This document shows, piece after piece, positions 37,031 to 46,300 of a DNA stretch of 64,000 nucleotides. A program made the position numbers and the translations under genes. How positions within the stretch are numbered: the first letter of the stretch is position 1; each line of letters starts with the position of its first letter. A model generated the notes under the pieces. It ran no database searches. It saw nothing but the letters and a program-made list of their open reading frames with translations, and was not told the DNA's origin. The DNA comes from Roseibium sp. MMSF_3412. Its GTDB lineage: Bacteria > Pseudomonadota > Alphaproteobacteria > Rhizobiales > Stappiaceae. Where the stretch lies: assembly GCF_030733265.1 (NCBI RefSeq), contig NZ_JASHJI010000005.1, positions 124,001 through 188,000 on the forward strand, given 5' to 3'.

Positions 37031-38422
37031 ATGGATTTGGATCGCAGGTCATTTTTGAAAGTGGCACTTGCCGGATGTGCAACGGCCACCATTCCAAAAC
37101 TGTCACTCGCCAGAAGTTCAGACGGTTTCATGGAACTGCGAGCTGCCAAAGGCGAGGCAAGGCTCTACGGCGAAAAGGGCGGGTCCTCTCCCCTGTGGCT
37201 GTACAATGACCGCCTGCCCGGCCCCGAAATCCGGGTAAAACAGGGCGAAAGGGTCAGGGTCCGCTTCATCAACGAACTTGACGAACCGACCTCGGTCCAC
37301 TGGCACGGTATCCGTATCGACAATGCAATGGACGGGGTTGCGGGCATCACCCAGCCGGCAGTCCAGCCCGGTGAAAGCTTTGATTATGACTTTGTCGTAC
37401 CCGACGCTGGAACCTACTGGTACCACGCCCACAACATGAGCTGGAACCAGGTTCCACGCGGCCTCTCGGGACCACTGATCGTCGAAGATCGCGACGATGC
37501 CTTTTCACCGGATACAGACATCAATCTGGTTTTGAGCGACTGGCGCCTGGACGAGAACGGCGTTCTCGACACGGCGAGCTTCGGTGCGCGCCATGATTTC
37601 TCGCATGCAGGACGCCTCGGCAACTGGCTCACGGTCAATGGCACCTCCCTGCCGGACATTGCCTTGCAGAAGGACCGCTGGCACCGATTGCGCCTGATCA
37701 ACGTCTCCGCCTCAAGGATCCTCGATCTCGCCCCGGAGCGCTTGGGCGCGAAGGTGATCGCGCTTGACGGCCAGACACTGAGCGAACCACGGGAGGTGCC
37801 GGGGATTGTACAGCTGGCCCCGGCACAGCGCATGGATCTTGCCCTGAGGCCAACGGAAACTGGCACATTTCCTCTCGAAATGATGACCGGGCAGCCCTTC
37901 GCATTCGCCAATTTCCAGGTGACGGATGCTGGTGGCCGGGATGGACCTCTTCGGCTTCCCGCGATCAACAGCTTGCCGGAACCGGACCTTGGCGACGCCC
38001 TCGAACTTCCCCTTGAGATGCAGGGCGGCGCCATGGGCGGAATGCGTGCGCTGATGCAGGACCGGACGGAAGACGAGGTCCGCAAGATGATCCGGGACGG
38101 CCAGTTCTGGACCTTCAACGGGGTTGCGGGCATGCACGGAGAGCCGATGTTCAATGCGAGACGCGGCGAGACAATCGTGCTGGAAAGCCGCAACGACACC
38201 GGCTTCGCCCACGCAATGCACATCCACGGACATCATTTCCGCGTTCTGGAACGCAACGGAGAGCCACTGGAACATCAGGACTGGCGCGACACGTTCACAA
38301 CACAGCCGCAGGAGACGGTCAGGATCGCCTTCGTCGCCGACAATCCCGGCAAGTGGCTGATCCACTGCCACATGCTCGGCCACGCCGCCTCGGGCATGAT
38401 GACGTGGTTCGAGGTGGTGTGA
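37031..38422 (+). CDS. Tat-exported multicopper oxidase
   Basis: 463 residues. Tat signal DRRSFLKVALAGCATA at residues 4-19, then three cupredoxin domains. Copper ligands are all visible: HWH (90-92), HAH (132-134), HxxHxH (394-399) and HCHMLGH (445-451) with an axial Met at 456. Secreted folded to the periplasm, where it may oxidise Cu(I), metals or phenolics. No copper-resistance partner genes adjoin it, so the substrate is open. Confidence 0.93.
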   Translation: MDLDRRSFLKVALAGCATATIPKLSLARSSDGFMELRAAKGEARLYGEKGGSSPLWLYNDRLPGPEIRVKQGERVRVRFINELDEPTSVHWHGIRIDNAMDGVAGITQPAVQPGESFDYDFVVPDAGTYWYHAHNMSWNQVPRGLSGPLIVEDRDDAFSPDTDINLVLSDWRLDENGVLDTASFGARHDFSHAGRLGNWLTVNGTSLPDIALQKDRWHRLRLINVSASRILDLAPERLGAKVIALDGQTLSEPREVPGIVQLAPAQRMDLALRPTETGTFPLEMMTGQPFAFANFQVTDAGGRDGPLRLPAINSLPEPDLGDALELPLEMQGGAMGGMRALMQDRTEDEVRKMIRDGQFWTFNGVAGMHGEPMFNARRGETIVLESRNDTGFAHAMHIHGHHFRVLERNGEPLEHQDWRDTFTTQPQETVRIAFVADNPGKWLIHCHMLGHAASGMMTWFEVV

Positions 38423-38620
38423 GCCGGCGCAAATTGCGCCCTCAGGCCCACACAGTCAGCATTTGTGATGCGGATGCGCGTGCGCAAAACACCCGGTGAT
38501 CGCCCTTGCCACACCTGACCCGCTGCGATCCGGCTTCCGCGAAATGGGTCCCATAAGGCGAGCCTGCGTAAACGGACTTGACATTCCTGTCGAAGCGCAG
38601 CGGACTGCCATGCGCAAAAG

Positions 38621-38663
38621 CCTCATCCTGAGGAAGCGCGGCAGTGATGTGTCGAAGGATAGG
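38621..38663. repeat. Repeat family A, single copy
   Basis: Direct copy starting CCTCATCCTGAGGAAGCGCG and ending GTCGAAGGATAGG; slightly degenerate at the right end. Confidence 0.8.
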
Positions 38664-38683
38664 CCACATGGGTCGAAGCGAAA

Positions 38684-38800
38684 GTCCCCTCTCCCGCTGG
38701 AAGAGGGCTAGGGTGAGGGATCAGACGTTTGCACATCTCAACGAGGTTTGTCCCCTCTCCCGGCGCAGTCGCGCCGACCTCTCCCGATGGGAGAGGTGAC
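38684..38800. repeat. Repeat family C, two copies
   Basis: Palindromic units based on CCCCTCTCCC...GGGAGAGG: 38684-38720 (with GGGTGAGGGA) and 38749-38800, the latter with a GGCGCAGTCGCGCC inner stem. Such CCCTCTCCC repeats are widespread in proteobacterial intergenic DNA. Confidence 0.8.
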
Positions 38801-38883
38801 CAACGCCCGGTGGCAAATTGGCCCATACAACCTCGATCAACCGGTCAAAAGAACCATCGAAAGCGGATTGCCAGGCGCAAAAG

Positions 38884-38991
38884 CCTCATCCTGAGGAAGC
38901 GCGGGAGCGCTGTCTCGAAGGATGTGCGGCTGGTACAGAGCCAGGTGGCCCATCCTTCGAGACGGACCTGACGGTCCTCCTCAGGATGAGG
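38884..38991. repeat. Repeat family A, convergent pair
   Basis: Direct copy at 38884-38924 and inverted copy at 38949-38991, separated by 24 bp. The two can fold into one long cruciform. Confidence 0.85.
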
Positions 38992-39090
38992 GTGTAAAAC
39001 GGTTACCGCATGGTCCAGATTTCGTCACCCGGACGTGGCGGGGTTTAGATCAGCGTGCCGATAGAGAGCCGTTGCGCAATAGACGAAGTG

Positions 39091-39118
39091 AAAGTCCCCT
39101 CTCCCGCTGGGAGAGGCA
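39091..39118. repeat. Repeat family C, short copy
   Basis: TCCCCTCTCCC-GCT-GGGAGAGG hairpin, 43 bp downstream of the thyA stop on the opposite side; it could also act as a transcription barrier for thyA. Confidence 0.7.
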
Positions 39119-39160
39119 GTCGGTGGACGGTGGCCGACTGGCTAGTTCGGCCCCAGACAA

Positions 39161-39955
39161 TCAAACCGCGATCGGTGCTGCGATATGCGGGTGCGGGTCG
39201 TAGCCGACCAGCTCGAAATCCTCGAACCTGAACGAAAACAGATCCTTGACGTCCGGATTGATCTTCATCTCCGGCAGCGGGCGCGGTGCGCGGGTGAGTT
39301 GTTCGCGCGCCTGATCGAAATGGTTGGAATAAAGATGCGCATCGCCGAGCGTGTGCACGAAGTCGCCCGGCTTCAGGCCGGTCACCTGCGCCACCATCAT
39401 GTTCAGAAGCGCATAGGAGGCGATGTTGAAGGGAACGCCGAGGAACACGTCGGCGGAGCGCTGGTAGAGCTGGCAGGAGAGTTTGCCGTCCGCGACATAG
39501 AACTGGAACAGCGAGTGGCACGGCGGCAGCGCCATCTCGTCGACCAGCGCTGGATTCCAGGCCGACACGATCAGCCGCCGGCTCTCCGGGCTGGTGCGGA
39601 TCATTTCAAGCAGCTTCTCGATCTGGTCGATGGAGCGGCCGTCCGGTGCCGGCCAGGACCGCCACTGGTAGCCGTAAACGGGGCCGAGTTCACCGTTTTC
39701 ATCTGCCCAGTCGTCCCAGATCTTGACGCCGTTCTCGTTTAGATAGCGAATATTGGTATCACCGGCCAGGAACCAGAGCAGTTCGTGAATGATCGACCTG
39801 AGATGCAGTTTCTTGGTCGTGACCACGGGAAACCCCTCGGCCAGATCGAACCGCATCTGATACCCGAAGACCGACCGTGTGCCTGTACCCGTGCGATCAC
39901 CGCGATCAACGCCCTCTTCCAGGATCTTTGTCAGGAGGTCGAGATATTGCTGCAC
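39161..39955 (-). CDS. thyA: Thymidylate synthase
   Basis: Methylates dUMP to dTMP using methylene-tetrahydrofolate. 264 residues, identical in length to E. coli ThyA, with catalytic C146 in [12 protein letters not shown], the phosphate-binding R21 in DRTGTGT and the C-terminal PIAV. GTG 39955 is the start: GAAAGG lies 7 nt upstream and the length fits exactly. Produces dihydrofolate, which FolA, encoded 5 kb away, recycles. Confidence 0.97.
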   Translation of the reverse strand: MQQYLDLLTKILEEGVDRGDRTGTGTRSVFGYQMRFDLAEGFPVVTTKKLHLRSIIHELLWFLAGDTNIRYLNENGVKIWDDWADENGELGPVYGYQWRSWPAPDGRSIDQIEKLLEMIRTSPESRRLIVSAWNPALVDEMALPPCHSLFQFYVADGKLSCQLYQRSADVFLGVPFNIASYALLNMMVAQVTGLKPGDFVHTLGDAHLYSNHFDQAREQLTRAPRPLPEMKINPDVKDLFSFRFEDFELVGYDPHPHIAAPIAV

Positions 39956-40139
39956 GGCAATGCCTTTCGGACGCGGATGTGAGTGGATAGGGCTAACTTC
40001 GCAGATTCTCGCAAAAACACATCCCCTGCCCGGCACTTTCCCCAGATCGCAAGGCCGAGGCTGTGGACGATCCGCCTCCGAAGAAGCCGGCGAAACAGGC
40101 CTTAAGGTGCAAAAGCACTTTCAATTCAGGGCTGAAACA

Positions 40140-40490
40140 CCTATATCAGGCGTGCTGGTTCGCCAGCTATGGCAATAAACTGTCAGTGCAATAAACCTAT
40201 CGGACCCGGGGGCGGTACCCGGCGCCTCCACCCAAGCCCACGAGGCATTCCACCGGATGTGACGTGGGTTTCGGCGGGGGCGAAATAGGATCGACGAGGG
40301 CGTAAAGACTGTGCTTTTGCTCGGCATTGTACCACCGTTATCGGGCTGTTTTAATAGTTGCAAACGACAACTATGCTATGGACAACGCTGTCGCTGCGTA
40401 ATGCAGTGCCAGTCGTCCTTTAAAGCCCTGCTGGGTTAGCACCGGCAGGCGGGGTTCGAAGGCACCTGGCAACAGAAGCCTTCACTTTCC
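40140..40490 (+). ncRNA. ssrA: tmRNA, circularly permuted two-piece form
   Basis: Rescues stalled ribosomes and tags the nascent chain. The gene is permuted: the acceptor piece comes first (to about 40232) with T-stem CCGGG/CCCGG (40206-40210, 40218-40222) and the acceptor 3' strand CGCCTCC (40223-40229) plus ACC. An excised spacer (about 40234-40275) follows. The coding piece then starts with GGGGGCG (40276-40282), which pairs with CGCCTCC (one G-U). The D-like ATAGGATCGACG and the tag frame follow. The 3' A of CCA is not encoded (ACCC). A UUCG-capped hairpin GCTGG/CCAGC at 40154-40167 begins the acceptor precursor. The outer ends (40140 and 40490) are approximate. Confidence 0.9.
40360..40401 (+). 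other. tmRNA tag-peptide reading frame (ANDNYAMDNAVAA)
   Basis: The resume codon GCA at 40360 follows TAGTT, as in other tmRNAs. The frame encodes ANDNYAMDNAVAA and stops at TAA 40399-40401. ANDN at the start and a hydrophobic AVAA end are the SspB- and ClpX-recognition features of alphaproteobacterial tags. Confidence 0.92.
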
Positions 40491-40670
40491 CAACCTCTGA
40501 GATGCCCATAACGAGGGCCGAAAACACGGCTTTGTGCATGCATTGACTGCGCCTTCTCAGGAAAGACGCATTATTCTGGTATCACTTGGAGAATTGGCTT
40601 TTCTTTTTGCCGCCGGACCGTCAATGTGGCCTATACGGCACCAAATCAAAGCAAGATTCGACGAGAACTG

Positions 40671-41237
40671 ATGTCTGAAGACCTTCTGCGATACGATATT
40701 TTGATCCAGGACGCGCTCAGGGGCGCGGTCAAGAAGATCCTGGCCGAGGTCGGGCGCACCGGTTTGCCGGGCGAGCATCATTTCTATATCGCCTTCGACA
40801 CGAATGCGCCGGGCGTTCGCATCTCGCAGAGACTGAAGGAACGCTACCCGCAGGAAATGACCATCGTGCTGCAACACCAGTTCTGGGATCTGGCGATCGG
40901 CGAGCATGCATTTGAAGTGGGTCTTTCATTCGGCGGCGTCCCGGAAAAGCTTCTGGTCCCGTTTTCGGCTATCAAGGGTTTCTTCGATCCGTCCGTCCAG
41001 TTCGCCCTGGAATTCGATCCCGGCAAGACCGCCGAGGAATTGCCGGAAGAGCTGCTCGAAGCAGTCGAGGAACTTGCCAAGGCCGAACAGGAGCAGTCGG
41101 AAAATTCGACCGACGCACCCGGCGACACGAAGGAGGCCGATGCCTCGCCGCCGGACAAGGACGATGCCGAGAAGGCACCCGGTGGCGACGGCGGTGGCGA
41201 AGTCGTTTCCCTGGACGCTTTCCGGAAGAAGACCTGA
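40671..41237 (+). CDS. sspB: SspB-alpha, ClpXP adaptor for ssrA-tagged proteins
   Basis: 188 residues. The substrate-binding domain (1-125; HHFYIAFDT, LKERYPQEMTIVLQHQFWDL, VPFSAIKGFFDPSV) binds the tag. A long acidic Glu/Asp/Pro-rich linker follows. The C-terminus VVSLDAFRKKT is the motif that docks on ClpX. ATG 40671 is used rather than GTG 40626. It lies 180 bp downstream of ssrA, which supplies its substrate tag, and starts a three-gene run with DUF4169 and RHH genes. Confidence 0.94.
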   Translation: MSEDLLRYDILIQDALRGAVKKILAEVGRTGLPGEHHFYIAFDTNAPGVRISQRLKERYPQEMTIVLQHQFWDLAIGEHAFEVGLSFGGVPEKLLVPFSAIKGFFDPSVQFALEFDPGKTAEELPEELLEAVEELAKAEQEQSENSTDAPGDTKEADASPPDKDDAEKAPGGDGGGEVVSLDAFRKKT

Positions 41238-41252
41238 CCAGCGGAGACACCA

Positions 41253-41450
41253 ATGAGCGCGGAAATCGTCAATCTGCGCCAGGCGCGCAAGCGAAAGCAG
41301 CGCACTGACAGCGAAAAGCAGGCGGAAGACAACCGCCGCAAATTCGGCCGGACCAAGGCCGAGCGGGAGGCTGCCCGCAGACGCCGCGATGAACTGGAAA
41401 AGAAGGTCGAGGGGCATCGGTTGTCCCCTTCCGACGACGACACAGCCTGA
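41253..41450 (+). CDS. DUF4169 small basic protein
   Basis: 65 residues beginning EIVNLRQARKRKQR and continuing with an Arg/Lys/Glu-rich helix (FGRTKAEREAARRR), the full DUF4169 pattern. Function unknown. Starts 15 bp after sspB with GGAG before the ATG. Confidence 0.88.
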   Translation: MSAEIVNLRQARKRKQRTDSEKQAEDNRRKFGRTKAEREAARRRRDELEKKVEGHRLSPSDDDTA

Positions 41451-41455
41451 TCCTC

Positions 41456-41668
41456 ATGCCATTGGTCAAACGATCCCTGTCCCTTCACGGCCACCGAACG
41501 AGCCTTGCTCTGGAGCCCGAATTCTGGGACGTGGTCGACACCCACGTAAAATCAGAGAAACGCTCGCTCGCCAGCCTGATCGCCGAAATTGACGACAGCC
41601 GCGATCCGGACGACCCGCTGTCCTCGGCAGTTCGGGTATGGGCGCTAAAACAGCTCCGCTCTGCCTAA
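41456..41668 (+). CDS. Ribbon-helix-helix domain protein
   Basis: 70 residues: KRSLSLHGHRTSLALEPEFWDVV followed by SLASLIAEID, the RHH_4 (PF13467) pattern in which the first strand and helix can bind DNA. Follows DUF4169 by 5 bp. It may be a small DNA-binding regulator; target unknown. Confidence 0.88.
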   Translation: MPLVKRSLSLHGHRTSLALEPEFWDVVDTHVKSEKRSLASLIAEIDDSRDPDDPLSSAVRVWALKQLRSA

Positions 41669-41745
41669 ATTTCGCTCCGACTTCCGCATACCCTCCATAG
41701 ACATACTTTTTCTGAACACTTCATGCGTGTATTCCGGAGACAATG

Positions 41746-43374
41746 ATGCGGGACCAGACCTCATTGAAACTTAATCGAAATTTCAAGCCATTGTGGCTCG
41801 GTATATGGATACTGTGTGCGTTTGCGACGCCAATGACACCGGTAGCCGCTCAAGAATTCAACGCGCTTCGCGACAAGTGGACCGTTCACTTTGACGATCG
41901 CATGAAGGAAACGGCATTTCTCGACAACCTTGTTGTGATGATGCACAAAATCGACCGTGACGATGATGGCGTCAGCCAGAGCGAAATAGACTTCTTCAGG
42001 GCCCGGCTCTTGGCGGATAAGCGCGCGAACACTGTTTCAGGTTACCTGAAGTATGACCTGAACGGCGACTTCGTCATCAACCGCGAGGAGATCGCAACTG
42101 TTTCCACCGCGCGCATTGCAAAAAGAAATAGAAAACGCATTCGAAACAGCGCCCGCATAGAGTCGAAAGTCCAGGGAATACTTCAGTTGGACCCAAACCA
42201 GGACGGAGAAATCACGCTCCAGGAAATAGCGGCGATCAGCACCAGATCCGTGCCGGACGGGAAAAACAGGCAACACGAAGCACTCCTGATTCTGGAAGAC
42301 CTGCTCGAGCTTGATCCGGACAAAAACGGAGCCCTGTCGGCATATGAGGCCGCGGGTCTGTTGCGGGCAGTCCTCAAAGACGGCACAGGCCCTCGGGTTC
42401 AAACGCAAAATCAGGGAGAGCAGAACGTCTGTGAAGCTCCTGTTGCATCCGCTGAAGCGGAGGTTCACCTCGTTGGCGCGTCCAAAGGCAGCGGCGTGTC
42501 ATCGGTCTCGGTTTCCGGGCAGGACCGGCTAACCTCAGTTGCAAAGATCAACATCGAAGCCGGTGAGACACCGCTTTACCTGATACTTACGTCTGGAAGT
42601 CCGATCATTTGGCAGCTGGCCGGCGCGGTAAACCGTCTGGAAAACGTCGTTCTGTCCGGACCGGAAAACGACGAGGGAAAAATCATGGCTGGAGCAACCG
42701 GCCTTTCAGACGCAAAAACGACCTTTGTGTCGTCTTCCAAGTGCATTTATCAAGTGACCAAAAGAGAAAGCGTAAGCAACATCAGGGCCTGGGTCCAATC
42801 GACAGACCTTGTCGGGGCTGCGACCGTTGAAATACACGGACATGGTTCGGTCCATGAACTCGCGCTTCCATCAGGCAAATATCTGGATCAGCCGTCAAAG
42901 GCTGCCGCGTACGGTAAAAATCTGTCATACGTCACGTCTTCTGTGGGTGGTTCCGACAGCTCAGGCCACAGTCCCGCCATCCGGCAGTTGATGGCTGGTC
43001 CGGTTAACCGGGAGTTGAAGCAGGTTCTCCAGAGATTCAATCCGGGGGGCGTCGTCAACGTGGCAAAGGAAGCGGTGTCGAGCGATGTTGAGGCCCGGTA
43101 CTACGAGTTATTGCCCAAAGAGGCCGGACTGGCTCAGCTTGTTGCTGCAGGAAAACTCGAACCGGTCAGATTCGGCCATAGGGATGTCTACCGGATCTTG
43201 GACGCCATTCGCGTACCTTCAGGCCTAGCCGGTTCGCAAGGCGTCAGTTTCATCCTCCCGGAAGGGGTGGCGCAGCCGTCCGGAAGTCTTGGACACTCAT
43301 TGATCATTACGGAAGAAAACGGTGAGATAGATGAAGCCGACTTGTTCCCGCCAAGGGGGAACCTGCGTTACTGA
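41746..43374 (+). CDS. Exported four-EF-hand protein with a C-terminal domain of unknown function
   Basis: 542 residues. An uncleaved or late-cleaved signal (LWLGIWILCAFATPMTPVAAQ) is followed by four EF-hand loops: DRDDDGVSQSEI (70-81), DLNGDFVINREE (104-115), DPNQDGEITLQE (149-160) and DPDKNGALSAYE (190-201). All keep Asp at position 1 and most keep an acidic residue at 12; EF2 has Phe at position 6 instead of Gly. The last 320 residues, with two Cys (C229, C337), are not recognised. GGAG favours ATG 41746 over 41743. Likely a periplasmic Ca-binding protein. Its stop overlaps the convergent AsmA stop by 7 bp. Confidence 0.85.
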   Translation: MRDQTSLKLNRNFKPLWLGIWILCAFATPMTPVAAQEFNALRDKWTVHFDDRMKETAFLDNLVVMMHKIDRDDDGVSQSEIDFFRARLLADKRANTVSGYLKYDLNGDFVINREEIATVSTARIAKRNRKRIRNSARIESKVQGILQLDPNQDGEITLQEIAAISTRSVPDGKNRQHEALLILEDLLELDPDKNGALSAYEAAGLLRAVLKDGTGPRVQTQNQGEQNVCEAPVASAEAEVHLVGASKGSGVSSVSVSGQDRLTSVAKINIEAGETPLYLILTSGSPIIWQLAGAVNRLENVVLSGPENDEGKIMAGATGLSDAKTTFVSSSKCIYQVTKRESVSNIRAWVQSTDLVGAATVEIHGHGSVHELALPSGKYLDQPSKAAAYGKNLSYVTSSVGGSDSSGHSPAIRQLMAGPVNRELKQVLQRFNPGGVVNVAKEAVSSDVEARYYELLPKEAGLAQLVAAGKLEPVRFGHRDVYRILDAIRVPSGLAGSQGVSFILPEGVAQPSGSLGHSLIITEENGEIDEADLFPPRGNLRY

Positions 43375-46300
43375 GCACCCGGCAGCACGAGAGGTGCACC
43401 CACATCCTGTGTGATCAGGTCTTCGATCGAAATCGGCGGGTCGAGCGGCGGCAGATCGCTACCGGGTTTTGACGGTGGCGCTGAACTGGGCACGGACTGG
43501 GTTGTCGGCGGACCGTCATCCCCAATAACTGCCCGGATGCGCTCCGCGAACGCACCGTCTTCGCCGTCCTGCTGCAAAATACTCTGCTGTCTCGGCACAG
43601 GAGCCGGCTCGCTCGGCTGGGCAGCTTCTTCTTCGATCCGCTGTTCCGATTGCTCTTCAAGCGCCCGCGCCTCTTCCTCGAGCCGCAGGCGTTCCAGTTC
43701 TTCTGCAGCAAGCGCGGCTGCCTCGGCCTCGCGCACGCGCCTGTCCCGCGCCTGTCTCTGGCGTTTCAGCTCACGCACCAGCCGGTCCCTTTCCAGGATC
43801 TCCGCCTGCAGCTTTTCAACGCGCTCAACCTCCTGTTCAAACGCACGCAGCGTGAGATAGGCGGTAAACGGTGCAATATCGACCCGGCGCGCAGGCGCAT
43901 CGACAGGTCCTTCAAACAGCAGCCCGACCTGGGGTTCTGCACCAGTGACTGCATCCTCTCCCGGATCGATCTTCAACGAGAAGTCGGCATCAAGATCATA
44001 GGATCTGAGATCGACTTCGCCCGAACCGAAAATTTCCGCCCTTGCGGAATCGACAACCACATTGCGCGCACTCAGCCGTCCCCCGACAAGCGTGAGCGTG
44101 CCGTCGACTCTGTCGAACGGCAGACTTCCGGCGCTCATGTGGTTGACGAAAACGTCCCGGATCCGGTCATCCTGGAGTTCAAGCCCGGCATCGGCTGCGC
44201 GTGTGACGAGTGGAAAGGCCTGTGGATTGAGACCGCGGAAATCGCCCGCCTCGAGTGCGAATGTGCCGCCGCCGTTCAGGCCCGCAACGATGGCGGAAAT
44301 CGACCGCCCGGCCCCTTCGAATTCGAGGAACAGGTCCAGGGTTCCGGATGCGACAGCCCGGTTATCCGGTCGCCAGACAAGCTGGCGGACATCGGCACGG
44401 TCAAGTTTCACGCGGCCGGAGAACGCCGCCTCGGCGTCCGAACGCTGGACCGAAAGGCTCCCGGTCAGGCCGCCTCCCGCGAACGCGCCGTTCAGGCCGT
44501 CAAGGCGCATCAATGTCGGTGACAACCGCATCTCGGCGCGCGGGTTGGAGATTTCGGTCTCGTCATCGAGCAACAGCCGATCCGCTTCGAACTCAAGCGT
44601 CACATCGAGGCGGTCAAGAAGCGGTGCGCCGAATGGCACAGTCGGCCAGATGCTTGACCCGTCCCCGGCGGCAAACCATTGATCGGGACCAAGCACAAGC
44701 TCGGTCAGACCGCGAAGATCCGCCTGGTTCGACACAAGCCTGCCGCTAAAGCGCCGGTTGCGCTCGCCGGGTGCCGGTTCCAGGTCACCTTGAACAGCCC
44801 CTTCGAATGTTGTCTCGCCGATCCTGCCCGCCGCGTCCTTGATTTCAAGCTGGCTGCCACGTCCCTTCATGCCGAAGGAAATCTCGGCCGGCAATGTGCC
44901 GGTCATGACAGGCAGAACCCTGCCGGCCATCAGTGCGATCGGTGCCAGATCATCCGTCTTTGCGGAAACGGCAACGTCATACTCCGTGTCGGCATCCTTC
45001 ACGATCACCAGATCGCCGTCCGCTGACAGCTCGGAAGTGCCTATCGTGGCGTCCAGCTGGACTGCAAGCCCGCTCGACGGCACCCCTGAGGCGATCGCGT
45101 AAAGCCGTCCGCCGTCGTTTTCGTTCAAGGGGATAATGTCAAAGCCCAGCTGCTGCAGGAGTTTGCCGCCGTCCGGTCCCTTGAGCCCCACGGAAAGCTG
45201 AAGATTGGCATCACGCCAGTCGTCCACACGCCCCTTCAGTCCGGCGCTGAAGGCGGCTTCCGCCCCTCCGGCATTGCCGTCGAGCGAGAGCGTCATGTCC
45301 GTCTCGCCGTTCCGCGCCGCGGCCTTGAGTTCACCCTGGAAGTTCGCAGGCACCAGGCTCCCGGCAGCCTTTGCCAAACGCTCCGTAAAGACGCTGTCCG
45401 GAAACACGCTTCCTGCCAGAGCAACGAGACCAGACAGATCCCGTGCCTCAAGTTCGCCTGCTACGGCACCCTCGGGCGCTGAGAAGAGGTTCTGGATTTC
45501 ACCGGCAACGTCAAGACGCGCCCCCGCGAGATCCTCCGCAAAGAGCCGGTCAATCCGGACACCGCCATCGGCATAGTCGGCTTCAAGGGCCAATCCCTTG
45601 CCATCGACACCGCGCGCCACGACTTCCTTGGCACGCAGGCGAACCGATACGTTCAGCGCTGGCGTTTCGGCGGGTTCTCCCTCACCGCCCGCCTGCGGGC
45701 GCATCAGCGTTGCGATCTTTTCGATCGCATCCAGATCCAGCCGGTCCGCTTCCAGGTTAAGTGAAAACTCATCGGCACCGCTGCGCGGCTTGCGATAGGC
45801 GAGCCCGCCGCGAGCCTCAGACCCGGCCAGCGTCAGCCGCAGATTGTCGAGCGCTGCCCCTTCCGGGAGAAGGTTCAGTCTGCCCTCAAGGGTGATCGGC
45901 TCCATGGCCGAAGCGCTGCCCTCTTTCTGCCGCCACCATCCCAGAAAGGAGCCGGGCTGATCGGAACTGATGGACAAAGCCCCGCGATAGCTCATTGCGG
46001 GTTCCAGGCCGAGATCGCCCTGGGTCGCAACCAGTGTCCGCCCGGGCAAACGGCCGGCAAGACGCGCGACCCGCCATCCACCCAGCATCGTTTCCAGATC
46101 GAGGCGGACATTCTGAATGATACCGCCACCGGCAACGACCGCGGGCACATCGAGCGAAATCGTGCCGTCAATGGTTGGCAGGGGCACGGCACGAAGCGCG
46201 GACACGAGCTGCTCTCCCGCCGAATTGATCTCCACAGGTTGCTGCGGCCCACCCCCAAGCAGCCGGTCCAGGTCAACCTGCTTTGAGCGCGCCCGGATCT

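Larger units (their letters stand above)
38423..39160. other. 738-bp repeat-filled gap between the multicopper oxidase and thyA
   Basis: No gene that I can support. It is occupied mainly by family A and family C palindromic repeats, listed separately, with short unique stretches between them. Confidence 0.7.

Noticed and set aside
36867..37106. N-terminal extension of the serine hydrolase to 37106
   Set aside because: It would overlap the Tat signal of the multicopper oxidase on the other strand. The extension has no signal-peptide character, while ATG 36866 has an SD.
40121..40363. 80-codon minus-strand frame over the tmRNA region
   Set aside because: The sequence is explained by the tmRNA gene on the plus strand, with pairing acceptor strands and a proper tag.
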